This document shows, piece after piece, positions 14,580 to 26,648 of a stretch of DNA of 64,000 bases (its first letter is position 1; each line of letters begins with the position of its first letter). This DNA is from Venturia oleaginea (taxonomy: Eukaryota; Ascomycota; Dothideomycetes; Venturiales; Venturiaceae), in the NCBI GenBank assembly GCA_013176395.1, contig JABMLP010000007.1, positions 1,612,001 to 1,676,000 on the forward strand, written 5' to 3'. Made by a program: the position numbers and the translations under genes. A model generated the notes under the pieces. The model saw only the letters and a program-made list of their open reading frames with translations, was not told where the DNA came from and did not search any database.

Positions 14580-15480
14580 AACGAAAGTATTCCCTCCCAT
14601 ACTTCCGTCGGACGAGAGGAAAATACGCTCCCGTCTCGTTGCGAAAATTGATTCAAGATGGAGAAACCAACAGCGATGAAATCTGCTGGCGCATTCTGAG
14701 ATTTCTTCTTCAACTGTCCAGTATATTTCACCATCAAACTAATGGCGCGAACTACACGGAGTGCTAATAATTCCCTAGGGATTTAGGAGCACTGTATCAA
14801 TCTTCGAAGAAATTTTTCTTCGATCTGGAGATTTTTTCCTCAATTGATAATTTAGTCCCTTCGAGCCTTGCGAGGAAAAAAATAAACACCGAAATCGCAC
14901 ATTAAGTATATAATAGCATAAACATCATAACAACAAAAAAGACCAAGGAGCCTATAGAAATAAGAAGTGGAGAAAATAATTTCCTGGCCGGTTTAATTAT
15001 CTTGCCAGTACCAACCTCTCACATCAAGACAAGGCGAGTCCACAACCGAACCTCGCAATCCAAAAATCTTCGTGGCGGACGAAACAAAATTTTAATAAAA
15101 GGAGTTTCCGGAGTCGAATATCTTTGGTATAGAGCTTATTGATCGTGCGAGGTAGGTTTTATATATATGGTTCTACGTACCGTATACAGTACGTCTGTCA
15201 GTAAACTAACGGCAATAATAAGGTTAGGAGAAGAATGTGAATTTGACGTTGCGAACCCTGGGTTAGGTTGGGAGGTTTGATTGATTGATTATATGGATGT
15301 TCGATATTTGGTTGGGGGAGCCGATTTTATTGTAAATAAACTTACATCGACGTTTGGTAATTTAGTAATATCTATTTCAAAATCAAGATTCAGCTAAGGA
15401 TTTTCGAAGAAATAATGATTTTGCGAATGAGGATAGTTTTTTTTTTTTTTTTTAAGCTCTCTTCATATCTCGTATTTATT
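14580..15480. other. AT-rich segment within the spacer
   Basis: This is clearly richer in A/T than the flanking DNA, with many A/T runs and a 17-T homopolymer at 15437-15453. No coding frame crosses it. It may be an old mutated repeat or a matrix-like or regulatory spacer; the sequence alone does not decide. Confidence 0.45.
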
Positions 15481-18400
15481 CGTTGGAGGTTCTGACGTGG
15501 TGGGTTGAGAGATCGACGCGGATGCAAGGATGATACGCTAAACCGGAACGATAAACTTGATCATGCTCCATGCTTATCAAATCCAGCCATTTCCTGGCTT
15601 TTCTCTCACCTTAGATCGAATTATAGGCCTGTTATCGAACAAGATGAATTTCTGGAATTCTTCTATGCCGAATCACCAAAGTCTATCGATATCGAGTTGA
15701 GACTAGATGAGCTAGCGTTGTAATTCCTGATATGCAGCAACAGCGATCCAACGAATCCACCATGTCAATCAGCGGAAGTATAGCGAAGAATAGAAAGTAT
15801 GAATCTGATAGAGATTGGACGAAGTCGGTTGAAATTTAAGTATGGTCGAATGAGATTGACGTCAAATGATGTCTTCTATCTCAAGCCTAGCTTCAGAAAA
15901 GATTGTTTTCCCTTCCATATTGGCTTAGACGGGATAGACACTTTACGGACTACGCATCAGCGATGACAGAACCCCCAGGCGACATCCGTTCTGAAATTCC
16001 GGCTCGCGCTGACAGAGTCGTGTGAATTGAACCTAGCCTTGTGTTTCCATGACGAGGAATTTGAGCTTTTCTAGCTGATGACTGATCTTGCTCAACATCA
16101 TCTTATCAACAAACGAAGGTTGACCAGAGCGAGAGAAAAGAAGTCGTCTGCGTCCGGGACAGTCGCCCATCTGATAACGATAACGGCGGTAGGGCAGAGG
16201 CGCATGCGTACTCTTCTGCAGAGTGTAATGCAACGCAGAAATTGGCGACGAGAATGAATCTCATAGCCTCCAGCTCTGACCGCGAGCACTTCGAGAGAGC
16301 TCAGTCTAGTCCAACGGCTAGCAGAATCGTATCGCTCAGGTATTCTTCATACGGTGAGGCATTGGATTATCGGCAGTCTCATTTCTGCGCACTGCATGGA
16401 AACAGCAACATGACGGGCTACAGTCGCAAAGAAAAGCGAGGCTGTGTACCTTGAGCGACTCTTAAGGTGTCGCAGCAGCGCAAAACGTGTCGGCTTGCGC
16501 TCCCAGTTGAGTTACGGATGCATAATTTGTCCGAACACACCGCGATGGGTTCGTTGATGAGAGTATCGTGGCATTTCGTGGTTGAATCTCGAGAGCTGAC
16601 ATTCGATTGTTTCGAAAGGTGCTCCTTGAGGTCATCCATAATCGCCGCGATGCGGTAGTAGCTTGCAGGAGTTTTGGTGAACGTACGCCTTTGAGTGAGC
16701 TCAACAGCATCTCATGGCTTTATACAGCCACCCCACTTTACTGTGGCATCAAATAAGTCGATATCGAGACCGCAAATCTCTGGCAATCCCTGAAAGACAC
16801 AATTTCAGAAACCAAATGACATCCAGAAAGAGTAACCAGTCGCACGACGGATTTGCTATCGTGGCGGGTTTCAAAGATATCGTGGCGCAGAACGGTTTGA
16901 GTGACCTCACTTGCAGCAATGACTGAAATTGGAAAACTCGAAGGCTGACGGTGGCGAAGTTACCAGATTGTAGCTTCATGTCTTGCAACATCCAGCCTCG
17001 CAGCGCTTGCAGACGTCGCGAGACCATACTTCGATAGTTCAGAAATACTTTGCAGTATTCCCATAAGCCATCTGTGCGATATCAAATGCAGCAAGCGTTC
17101 CAGAACGCAGAACCCATGGTTTCGATCGCATGGGCCAAGAAACCAGTGTCGTCCAACGCCTTCTGCAAGCCTAACGCTCGTGCGTCCTCGGAGGACAGGA
17201 CAAAAAATCACTTGCAAGAGGCAACGAGTTGTGTCATGACAAGACTTCGGAAGGTTCAAGAGCTTGTGAGGTCGTCTGGAAAATCCATGTGTACGACGCC
17301 GGGACTTTGGAAGGCATGGAACCAGGCGGCAGAAGCGGATGTATCTTATGGTCCACCAAGGATAACTGAAACGTAATATGAGCCTCTCGATAGGTTGGAG
17401 GAACATGTTGTCTTGGGCCCGGAACATTATTTTGTATGCTCAAATATCATGATGGCCGATGATATGAGGTAAGTTCGCGGGCGAGACTGATGTGAGGCCA
17501 ATCGTGCCGGATTTTCAAGTGAGCAATGCAGACCCAGAGCAATTTGTTCTCTGTTTGCGGTGAAGCCTGGCGGGGTGTGGTGGTCCAAAGCTTGAGAAAC
17601 AGGAATTTTCGAAAGGAAACAACCAGTTTCACGCATTCCCACCGGCCTCGATGGTTTCAACATCATAGCATGACTTGTGGGTGAAGTGTGGGGTTGCAGT
17701 GTTTGATTGGCAGCCAGAGTAACATACTGAACGTGAGATTTGATGACATCAAAGACACAACGCCTTTGTGATACCTTGTGTTACTCCGACGTCGATGGAT
17801 CCCACGACAAGAATTCTGGATACGAGATACGAGGCTCCGAGAAGCAACAGCTGTTTGTCGCCATCTGGAGGCCGAGGCATGTCCATCTATTCCTGGATTT
17901 CGAGAATGAAACATTCGAACGCGCGGCTGATGCATTATTTCGGGGAACCGGATGTGTGGAAAGAAGTAGGATCTGTATTATCGATATCAAGTCGTATTAT
18001 TGAGGGCGCAGAGCTCCTGGCGGTGTATCGCAGAGATGACCAGAAACTTTGGACATCCGATGGGATTCCAATTAGATCAAACTGGCCGGATATAAGCGTT
18101 ATCGATAATGATAGCGGATTTTAGAGGTAGAAATGGAAGGTTGTATAAATGAGTTTGGCGATACCCATTCGCAAGGGCAAATTCCCGAGGTTATGTATGA
18201 ACAGCAGATATTGTCAAACACAAATTTCAATCAACGCCGTCAAGAGGCAAACACTCTCTCGTGTTCGGGCGTCCCTCGATCGACAGCCACCAACCGGATA
18301 GCGAGGGAGACGGTCTCAGCGAACAGCTCGGCAGTACTCCGTATGCTCGAAGGTGGCGCCACAGGAGTTGCCGACGGGGAAATTGCTGTCAAATGTCTCC

Positions 18401-19599
18401 TGATTTCCAGATGCACAAGCCCTTTTTGCGCTCGCCAAAATGTTAGCTCAGTGCTGACAAGCAAACATCATCACAGTGTGCAGAATTGGAGACTATGATC
18501 CCCGCCAACTGAAGCACAAAGGCGGATCTGCCTGTCCAATATTCGCCTTACCCACAGAGAGGCCACAAAGCTTGTATGCTCTGCAGCGTCGATTGCCGCC
18601 CCAGAAGTCTCAGCTCACGGGCATCGCGTTTGGACACGCTAATCCAGGCTCAGCACTGTGTTTCTGGCCCCTTAGATGTTGGTACTGATGATTTCAGGCG
18701 ACGACATAGGCACGAGTACCCCTATTTCCCCTGATGCTTGGGGGTTACATTCGAGATCTAGGGCCCTCGACCACAAGATCTGGTACGGAAGGTCCCAAGC
18801 GCGAAAAAATCAACGCGTACTGCAAATCTTTCATGACGGATGGAATTCGTGTTGCTCACAATTCCAGATTGAGGCCTGCAGTCTCCCCATAATCCGCGCC
18901 ACTAAACAACGGCCGGGTCGATCTTGGCTGCAGCATTCCCCAATGCCGTCCAAACTTTCAGCCAAAACAGTCTACAGCCTGGCGGCACACCAGCGATTCC
19001 AGTGAGTGAAATCTCCTTTGTGAGATTATCGAAGAATGTCAATCTTACGATAACGTTTGCTAGATCGTCGTTGACGAGAATCGAGCATCGCGCCATGTAT
19101 CAAGGGTGTAACGATCGCTGGCTCAGGTGCCTCACTCGACGGGAGGGAGGAAACACATGCATGCACCTTCAAAACCGTGACGACCATGACAGTTATCGTC
19201 CAAGGCCTCCGACGCCTTCCCCATCTCAGCCGTCTTGAACATGGAACTGGCTGACATAAGGATGATTTCTGCGAAGCCCAAATTGCTTAACACTGCCGGC
19301 ACCCCGCTGGTAATCCGATGCACGTCCCATGCGCTTTCGTTATCGACTGCCTTACAGACAGCCAAACCATGTCTATCTTTGGACTATTCTCGGGTGTCTG
19401 AGACGCTTAGCCTTCCCGAAGTCCAGGAGAACAACTTCACGTCAACATGGTAGGAGTATTTCAAACGATTCGTCTGTGCTTTGCAGTGACTAGGGCGCAT
19501 CAAGATCAGCTTATTTTCTGCGCGAAGGCTGAGGCTGCTCCTTGCTCCATTTAGATCTACGCTTTCCGTGTAGTTCTTCTTAAAGTATCCTTCCCCCAT

Positions 19600-19918
19600 T
19601 GCTCCTGTTTTTCATAGACCTTTACTTCTCCCCCTCAGCTCCATACATACTTCATTAGGGGCACGTCGTAACACATTTCGCCTTTTACTTTTACATTGCT
19701 GTATACCAAGCTTAATACCCCCGGTGCACTCTCACTTTCTCGTCATCCCTCCCAAGCCGGCGACCCTCGACGTAATTGTTCCCGTTCGAAGTTCAATAGA
19801 TCGGTCAACTCTTCTGTAATCCGTTCCCAGAATCAATCCTCTTGAGGCCCGCATTCTGCCTCTCGCCTTCCTTACAACGCCCCTCCCTCCTGTATTCCTG
19901 CGAACCCCAATCAACATC
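19600..19918 (+). promoter_or_regulatory. Pyrimidine-rich leader of the polyketide synthase
   Basis: The 320 bp before the PKS start codon are rich in C and T on the coding strand, as is usual for promoters and 5' untranslated regions of strongly expressed filamentous-fungal genes. No clear TATA element is visible. The start at 19919 follows an AACATC context and gives the MNTF...GDQTA N-terminus typical of melanin synthases. Confidence 0.45.
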
Positions 19919-22900
19919 ATGAACACCTTTGTTCTCGGAGACCAGACGGCCTCCCAAACAGCTCTTCTCCAGAAGATCTGTGCCAGGAAGGACAACAACC
20001 TACTCACCAATTTCCTCGAGAGAGTTGCAGTTGCTCTACGAGAGGAAGTCCAGGCATTGCCAAAAGCCCAGAGAGACACGATTCCAAACTTTTTGCGACT
20101 CTCCCACCTTTTGGAAGCCTACACGGACAAGGGAATCAAGATTCCACAAATCGAAAGTTCTCTCCTCACCATTGCTCAGCTTGCACACTTCATTGGGTAC
20201 GTTCATTCTAACACAGTCAGCGCCAAGATCCACAGCTAACCCCTGTTAGATACTACTGCGAAAACCCAGCTGAATTGCCAAATGCCTCCAACATCCGCTT
20301 GATTGGTCTTTGCACAGGTCTTTTGGCTGCCTCTGCCATTGCTTGCGCGAAATCTGTTTCCGACCTCCTTCCCTTGGCCATCGAGGCTGTTCGAATCTCC
20401 TTCCGAACTGGCGCAACTGCTGGCAACGCAAAGGCTTCTTTGGAGCCCGCCTCTGTCAAGGTTCCAGCTCCAGCTGTCGATCCTCATGCTCACAACCATG
20501 CTGCCCCTGTCATTCCAGTCCAAAAGTCATGGTCGACAATCGTCACAAACATCAATGAGGAGACTGCAAAGGCGGCTTTGGCTGACTTTCACGCGAAGAA
20601 TGGCATTCCACCACCAAGCCATGCATATGTCAGCGCTGTTAGTGTGATGGCTTTGACGATCAGCGGTCCTCCAGCTACGACCGAACGACTTTTTGCCGAG
20701 TCTGAAGTTCTTAGCAAGAACCACCGCGTCCCAATCCCAATCTATGCTCCATACCATGCTTCCCATCTGTACAACCAGGCCGACAAAGACAAGATCTTGG
20801 ATGAAGACACCCAAAAGAACTTGAGGTTCTTCCGTCCAACAGCTCTTGTTCACTCCGCTGCCACTGGCAAGTGCTACAGCGCTGCTTCCGCCACTGAGCT
20901 CTTCGCTCTTGTTTTGGAGGAAATCCTGGAGGCACCAGTGCGATGGGACTATCTCCTCGAGGAGACTGTTTCTCAGATCACCGAAACCAACAGCAAGGAG
21001 TGCAATGTCTCTGCATTTGGTATCACCAACGTTACGAACAGCTTGGTGTCTGCCCTAAAGGCTGGTGGCATGTCCACTGTCCATGTGAAAGACCACACCT
21101 CCTGGGGAACCGCTTCTTCCATCTTCGGGCGTACCCAGAACGACAAGATCGCCATTGTTGGTATGGCTGGTCGTTTCCCGAGCGCCGCTAGCCACGACGC
21201 CCTTTGGGACCTCCTCGAGAAGGGACTTGATGTTCACCGAACCATTCCAGCCGATCGTTTCGATCACGTTGCTCATGTCGACCCATCTGGCAAAGGAAAG
21301 AACAAGTCCCACAGTCCTTTCGGTTGCTTCATCGATGAACCAGGTCTTTTTGATCCTCGTTTCTTCAACATGTCTCCTCGTGAGGCTGCTCAGACGGATC
21401 CCATGGGTCGTCTAGCTCTTGTCACAGCCTACGAGGCTTTGGAGATGTCTGGATATGTTCCCAACAGAACTCCTTCCACCAAGCTTGACCGCATTGGTAC
21501 CTTTTACGGTCAAACATCTGATGATTGGCGTGAAATCAATGCCGCCGAAAACGTGGACACCTACTTCATCACGGGTGGTGTGCGAGCCTTTGCGCCCGGC
21601 CGTATCAACTACTACTTCAAGTTCTCCGGCCCGTCCTTCAGCATCGACACAGCCTGCTCCTCCAGTTTGGCTGCTATTCAGCTCGCTTGCACGTCCTTGT
21701 GGGCAGGTGATTGCGACACCGCTTGTGCCGGTGGTTTGAACGTCTTGACCAACCCAGACATTTTCGCTGGCCTATCAAAGGGACAGTTTTTGTCGAAGAC
21801 TGGTTCTTGCAAGACCTATGACAACGGAGCTGACGGATATTGCCGTGGAGATGGTTGTGGTACTGTCGTTCTCAAGCGGTACGCCGACGCCATTGCTGAC
21901 AAGGACAACATTCTTGCTTGCATCTTGGGTGCTGCAACCAACCACTCTGCTGAGGCTGTTTCCATTACTCACCCTCACGCCGGTGCACAAGAGTTCCTGT
22001 ACAAGCGTGTTTTGGCCGACGCTGGTCTCGATGCTCACGACGTTTCATACGTGGAGATGCACGGAACCGGTACCCAGGCTGGTGACGGTATCGAGATGAC
22101 TTCGGTCACCAATGCTTTTGCTCCCTCCAATCGTCAGCGTCGCGCTGATCAGCCCCTCTACCTTGGTGCCGTCAAGGCCAACATTGGTCACGGCGAAGCT
22201 GCCTCTGGTATCAACGCTTTGGTCAAGGTCTTGATGATGTACCGCAAGAGCATGATTCCAGCCAACGTTGGTATCAAGACCATCATCAACCAGACCTTCC
22301 CCAAGGATTTGGCTCAGCGACAAGTCAAGATCCCAGTCACCAACACTCCTTTCCCACGAAATGGTGCCGTCACTCGAAAGATCATGTTGAACAACTTCAG
22401 TGCTGCTGGTGGAAACACCTCCATCATGCTCGAGGATGGTCCTCTTCGCGACGCGCCCAAGGCTGTTGATCCACGTGGATCTCATGTAATTGCTGTTTCC
22501 GCTCGCTCCATCGCATCATTGAAGCGCAACATCCAGAACTACAGCGATTACCTCACCAGGACTCCAGAGGCAACCCTCACTGATTTGGCATACACCACCA
22601 CTGCTCGTCGCATCCAACACAACTATCGTGTTGCCTTTGTAGCCAGTGACATCACAAAGGTTCGTGATCAGCTTCAGGCTCAAATTAAAGAAACCTATAG
22701 CCCTGTCGCTATGGTTGCAACCAAGACCGCATTTTGCTTCACCGGACAAGGCTCGCAGTACACTGGTCTCGCACAGAGCTTGTACAATGACTTGACTGCT
22801 TTCCGCGATGATATCAACCAACTCGACAACCTCTCCAAGATCCAAGGCTTCCCATCCTTCATTCCTCTCCTCAATGGAACTGATGTCGCCACTCTTTCCC

Positions 22901-25900
22901 CGGTGGTTGTCCAGCTCGGAATGGCCTGCATTCAAGTCGCCCTCTCCCGCATGTGGTCTGCATGGGGCATCACTCCAACTGCTGTCATTGGTCACTCCCT
23001 TGGCGAGTACGCAGCTCTCCATGTCGCAGGTGTCCTTTCCGCCAGTGACATGATTCTCCTTGTCGGACGTCGTGCTGAGCTCTTGGAGTCGGAATGCACC
23101 AAGTACACCCACGGTATGCTTGCTGTCAAGTCTAACGTCGAGACCATGGAAGAAGTTCTCGGTGACAAGATGACTGAGGTGGCTTGCATCAATGGCCCTG
23201 AAGAGACTGTTCTCTGTGGCACCACGGATGTCATCGCCAATGTCAGCGAAATTGTTGCTGCGAAGGGCTTCAAGAACACCAAGTTGAACGTTCCATTCGC
23301 CTTCCACTCTGCGCAGGTCGATCCAATCTTGGAGCAATTCAAGACCGCCGCTGCAGGCGTTACATTCAACAAGCCTGCTATCCCAGTTCTGTCCCCTCTT
23401 ACAGGCGAAGTCATTCGAGAGGCTGGCATCATTGGTCCAGACTACCTCGCTCGTCACGCTCGTGAGACCGTCAACTTCTGGTCTGCCTTGTCCCAGGCCC
23501 AGGAAGACAAAGTGTTCGATGCTAAGACTGCTTGGCTCGAGGTTGGCGCTCACCCAGTCTGCTCTGGCATGGTGAGAGCTTCCCTCGGCGGCGCTCCTGT
23601 AACAGCTCCATCTCTCCGCCGCAACGAGGACCCATGGAAGACTCTGTCTACCAGCTTGGTTTCTCTCTACCTTGCTGGTGTTGCCATCAACTTCGACGAA
23701 TTCCACCGCGAGTTCAATGGTGCCCAGGACATGCTCGAGCTCCCAACAATGTCCTTCGATAACAAGAAGTACTGGCTCGATTACCACAACAACTGGACCC
23801 TCACCAAGGGCGAGGCTCGCGCTGCTGCTCCTGTTGAAGCTGCCGCTGCCCCAGTTGTTGAGCTCCCCTCCAAGCTTTCAACCACTTCTTGCCAGCGCAT
23901 CATCAAGGAAAAGCTCCACGCCAACTCTGGTACCATCATCATTCAATCCAACATGGCTGAGCCCAAGCTCCATGCTGCCGTTACTGGTCACCAAGTCAAC
24001 GACGCTCCTCTCTGCCCATCATCGCTCTACGCTGATATGGCTATGACCGCAGCTGACTATCTCTACAAGGAGCTCCGCCCAGGTGCGGGAGCTGTTGGTT
24101 ACAACGTCTGCGAGATGGAGGTACACAAGCCTCTAGTTGCAATTATGCCACCACCACCAGAGGGCCAGTGGCTGCAGTTGGAAGCTTCTGCTGATTTGGA
24201 GGCTGGCGAGGTTCACTTGAACTTCCGCCACGTCAAGCCAGATGGCAAGGTCATCACTGAGCTTGGTCACGGTCTTGTCAAGTATGAGGATGTTGAGAGC
24301 TGGCACAGCGAGTGGAACCGCACTGCCTTCATGGTTCAGACTCAAGTCGATCTGCTCCAACAGAAGCTTCAAACTGGCGCTGCCCACAAGATTCTTCGCG
24401 GTATGGCTTACAAGCTATTCAAGGCTTTGGTCACCTACGCACCTGCCTACCGTGGTATGGAAGAGGTCATTCTCGACGGCAAGCAGACTGAGGCCACGGC
24501 CAAGGTCCACTTCCAGACCACCGAGAAGGATGGCGAGTACTTCTGCTCTCCATACTGGATCGACAGTTTGGCTCATCTTTCGGGATTCATCGTCAATGCT
24601 TCTGATGCAATTGACTCTTCTGAGAGCGTCTACATCTCCCACGGCTGGGGTTCCATCCGTATCTCTAAGCCTCTGTCTGCCGACAAGGAGTACAGATCAT
24701 ATGTTCGCATGCAGCCAGCTCCTGGTAACATCTCCGTTGGTGATGTCTACATCTTCGAAGGTGAAGAAATTATCGGTGTTGTCAATGGCCTCAAGTTCCA
24801 GAACATCCCACGTCGCGCCCTTAACATCATGGTCCCACCAACCAAGAAGGGCAAAACTGCCACCATCAAGATGCCATCTGCACCAGCTGCTTCTACAAAG
24901 GCTGCCGCCCCAGTCTTCGCCACTTCCAAGAAGTCAATCACTGCTGGTGGTGCTCCCGCCAAGAAGACCGAGAAGAAAGCTGCTCCAGCGAAGATTGCTA
25001 CTAAAGTTGAAAAGCCAAAGAAGGTTGCAAAGAAAGCTCCAAGCGGCATCGTCTCCAAGGTAATGAATATCATTGCTGAGGAGACTGATGTTGACATGGC
25101 TGAACTTGTCGACGAAGCTGCTTTTGAGAACCTCGGTGTCGACTCTCTTATGTCGCTCACCATCTCTGCTAAATTCCGAGAGGATCTTGACCTCGATATC
25201 AGCTCAACACTGTTCACAGACTACGCTACTGTTGGTGAGATGAAGTCCTACTTCGCTGGTCTTGAAGGTGGTGCCGCTCCTGCTGACGACTCTGATCTCT
25301 CTGATGAGGAATCTGACGCTGCCACCCCAGATGAGGATGACCCGAGCACCCCGGCAAGCTCTGCACCAAGCTCCGCTCCCTCTATCACCGGAAAGGACGA
25401 CGCCAAGTCAGCCCCTGTCAAAGCTCTAGCCGCCGCTGGTGGTGTGAGCATTGCCCGCAAGGTCATCGCTGAAGAGATGGGTGTTGGACCTGAAGAAATC
25501 TCAGACCAAGCTGATCTCACAGAGATGGGTATGGACTCTCTGATGTCTCTCACAATCCTTGGTGCTCTTCGTGAGGCCACTGGTGAAGATATTCCCTCCA
25601 CATTCCTGGTCACCAACGTTTGTCTTGAGGACATTGAGAACGCTCTCGGTATGCGGGTTGCCAAGGTAGTCGCAGCTTCACCTGCAAAGCCGGTATCAAA
25701 GCCCACCAAGCCGTCAAAGCCTTCGAAGTCCGCCCCCTTCAAGATGGATGACGTTGCCACCAAGCTTGCCAATATCCAACGCGACATCAAGGGTCTCCCT
25801 CCAGCGAACTCTGTCCTCCTTCAGGGTAACCCAAAGATCGCCTCGAAGAAATTCTTTCTTCTACCTGACGGCAGTGGAAGCGCAACTTCATATGTCTCGA

Positions 25901-26648
25901 TCCCCAACCTTTCCCCGGACATGGCTGTCTACGGTCTCAACTGCCCATTCATGAAGAAGCCAGAGGGATTCACTTGCGGTATTGAGAACGTTACTGGTCT
26001 TTACCTTGCCGAGATCAAGCGTCGTCAACCTGTCGGCCCATACATTATCGGTGGCTGGTCTGCTGGTGGTGTCATTGCCTACGAGACTGCTATGCAACTG
26101 ATTCAGAATGGTGAGACCGTGGAGCGTCTCCTGCTCCTCGACTCTCCTTGCCCAGTCGCTCTCGATCCTCTGCCAGCCCGTCTACACATCTTCTTCGACC
26201 AGATCGGACTTCTCGGAACTGGTAAAGCTGGTGGAACTCCAGGCTGGTTGCTTCCTCATTTCTCCGCCTCCATTGCTGCTCTGTCGGCATATGACCCCAA
26301 GCCATTCCCTAAGGGCACCGCTCCTCGCACAGTTGCCATCTGGTGCCGTGATGGTGTCTGCAAGAACCCAGGTGACCCGCGCCCACCACCAGCTGAGGAT
26401 GAGGACCCAGCCCCGATGAAGTGGTTGCTCAACAACCGCACTGACTTCAGCCATAACGGTTGGGGTCAGCTCGTCGACGAGGACAACATGGAGTTCTATG
26501 TCATGGACGGTAACCACTTCTCCATGATGAAGGAGCCTCACGTAAGTTATAATTCAAATCACCCTTATCACATCACAGAAGCTAACACGTTTTCTAGGCA
26601 CAAGCACTTGGTGACCACATCAAGTCTGGTCTTGGTATTGCCAACTAG
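19919..26648 (+). CDS. PKS1: Non-reducing polyketide synthase, DHN-melanin type (SAT-KS-AT-PT-ACP-ACP-TE)
   Basis: Predicted to build the tetrahydroxynaphthalene-type precursor of DHN melanin from malonyl-CoA. Exons 19919-20196, 20250-26541 and 26598-26648 give 2206 aa, close to known melanin synthases (about 2150-2200). Domains in order: SAT with Cys114 in GLCTGLLAA; KS from about 390, with Cys562 in DTACSSSLA, His697 in EMHGTGTQAGD and His740 in NIGHGEAASG; AT Ser1009 in GHSLGEYAAL; PT with His1340 and Asp1531 (SPYWIDSLAHLSGF); two ACPs with phosphopantetheine serines Ser1725 (GVDSLMSL) and Ser1856 (GMDSLMSL), the first preceded by a Lys/Ala-rich linker and the two joined by an acidic Ser/Asp-rich one; TE with Ser2030 in GGWSAGGV and His2182 in MDGNHF. 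All catalytic residues are present, so it looks functional. The last 16 residues lie on a separate exon; reading through intron 2 would add a false tail. The close relatives that make YWA1 share this domain order, but the CMR1-type neighbour favours melanin. Confidence 0.96.

Larger units (their letters stand above)
5109..19918. other. 14.8 kb gene-poor spacer between regulator and polyketide synthase
   Basis: The two melanin genes are divergent, so this spacer contains both promoters. Frames longer than 100 codons exist (for example 5665-6069 minus, 7780-8190 plus, 11263-11703 minus, 16960-17427 minus, 17768-18124 plus), but they lie in overlapping frames, lack recognisable motifs and are not extended by plausible splice sites. 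I see no intact transposase, terminal inverted repeats or tRNA. About 14.6-15.5 kb is visibly AT-rich and has a run of 17 T at 15437-15453. The stretch may be decayed repeat DNA, a long regulatory region or both. Confidence 0.6.

Noticed and set aside
17768..18124. 118-codon plus frame ending in a hydrophilic acidic tail
   Set aside because: It looked protein-like but has no recognisable domain, and two other frames overlap it; transcription would be needed to credit it.
22516..23787. 423-codon open frame on the minus strand inside the polyketide synthase
   Set aside because: It is antisense to the AT domain; its length follows from the codon bias of the real gene and it shows no domain of its own.
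24242..25063. 273-codon plus-strand frame within the polyketide synthase
   Set aside because: Out-of-frame shadow of the PT and linker region, rich in Ser/Arg/Leu from codon composition.
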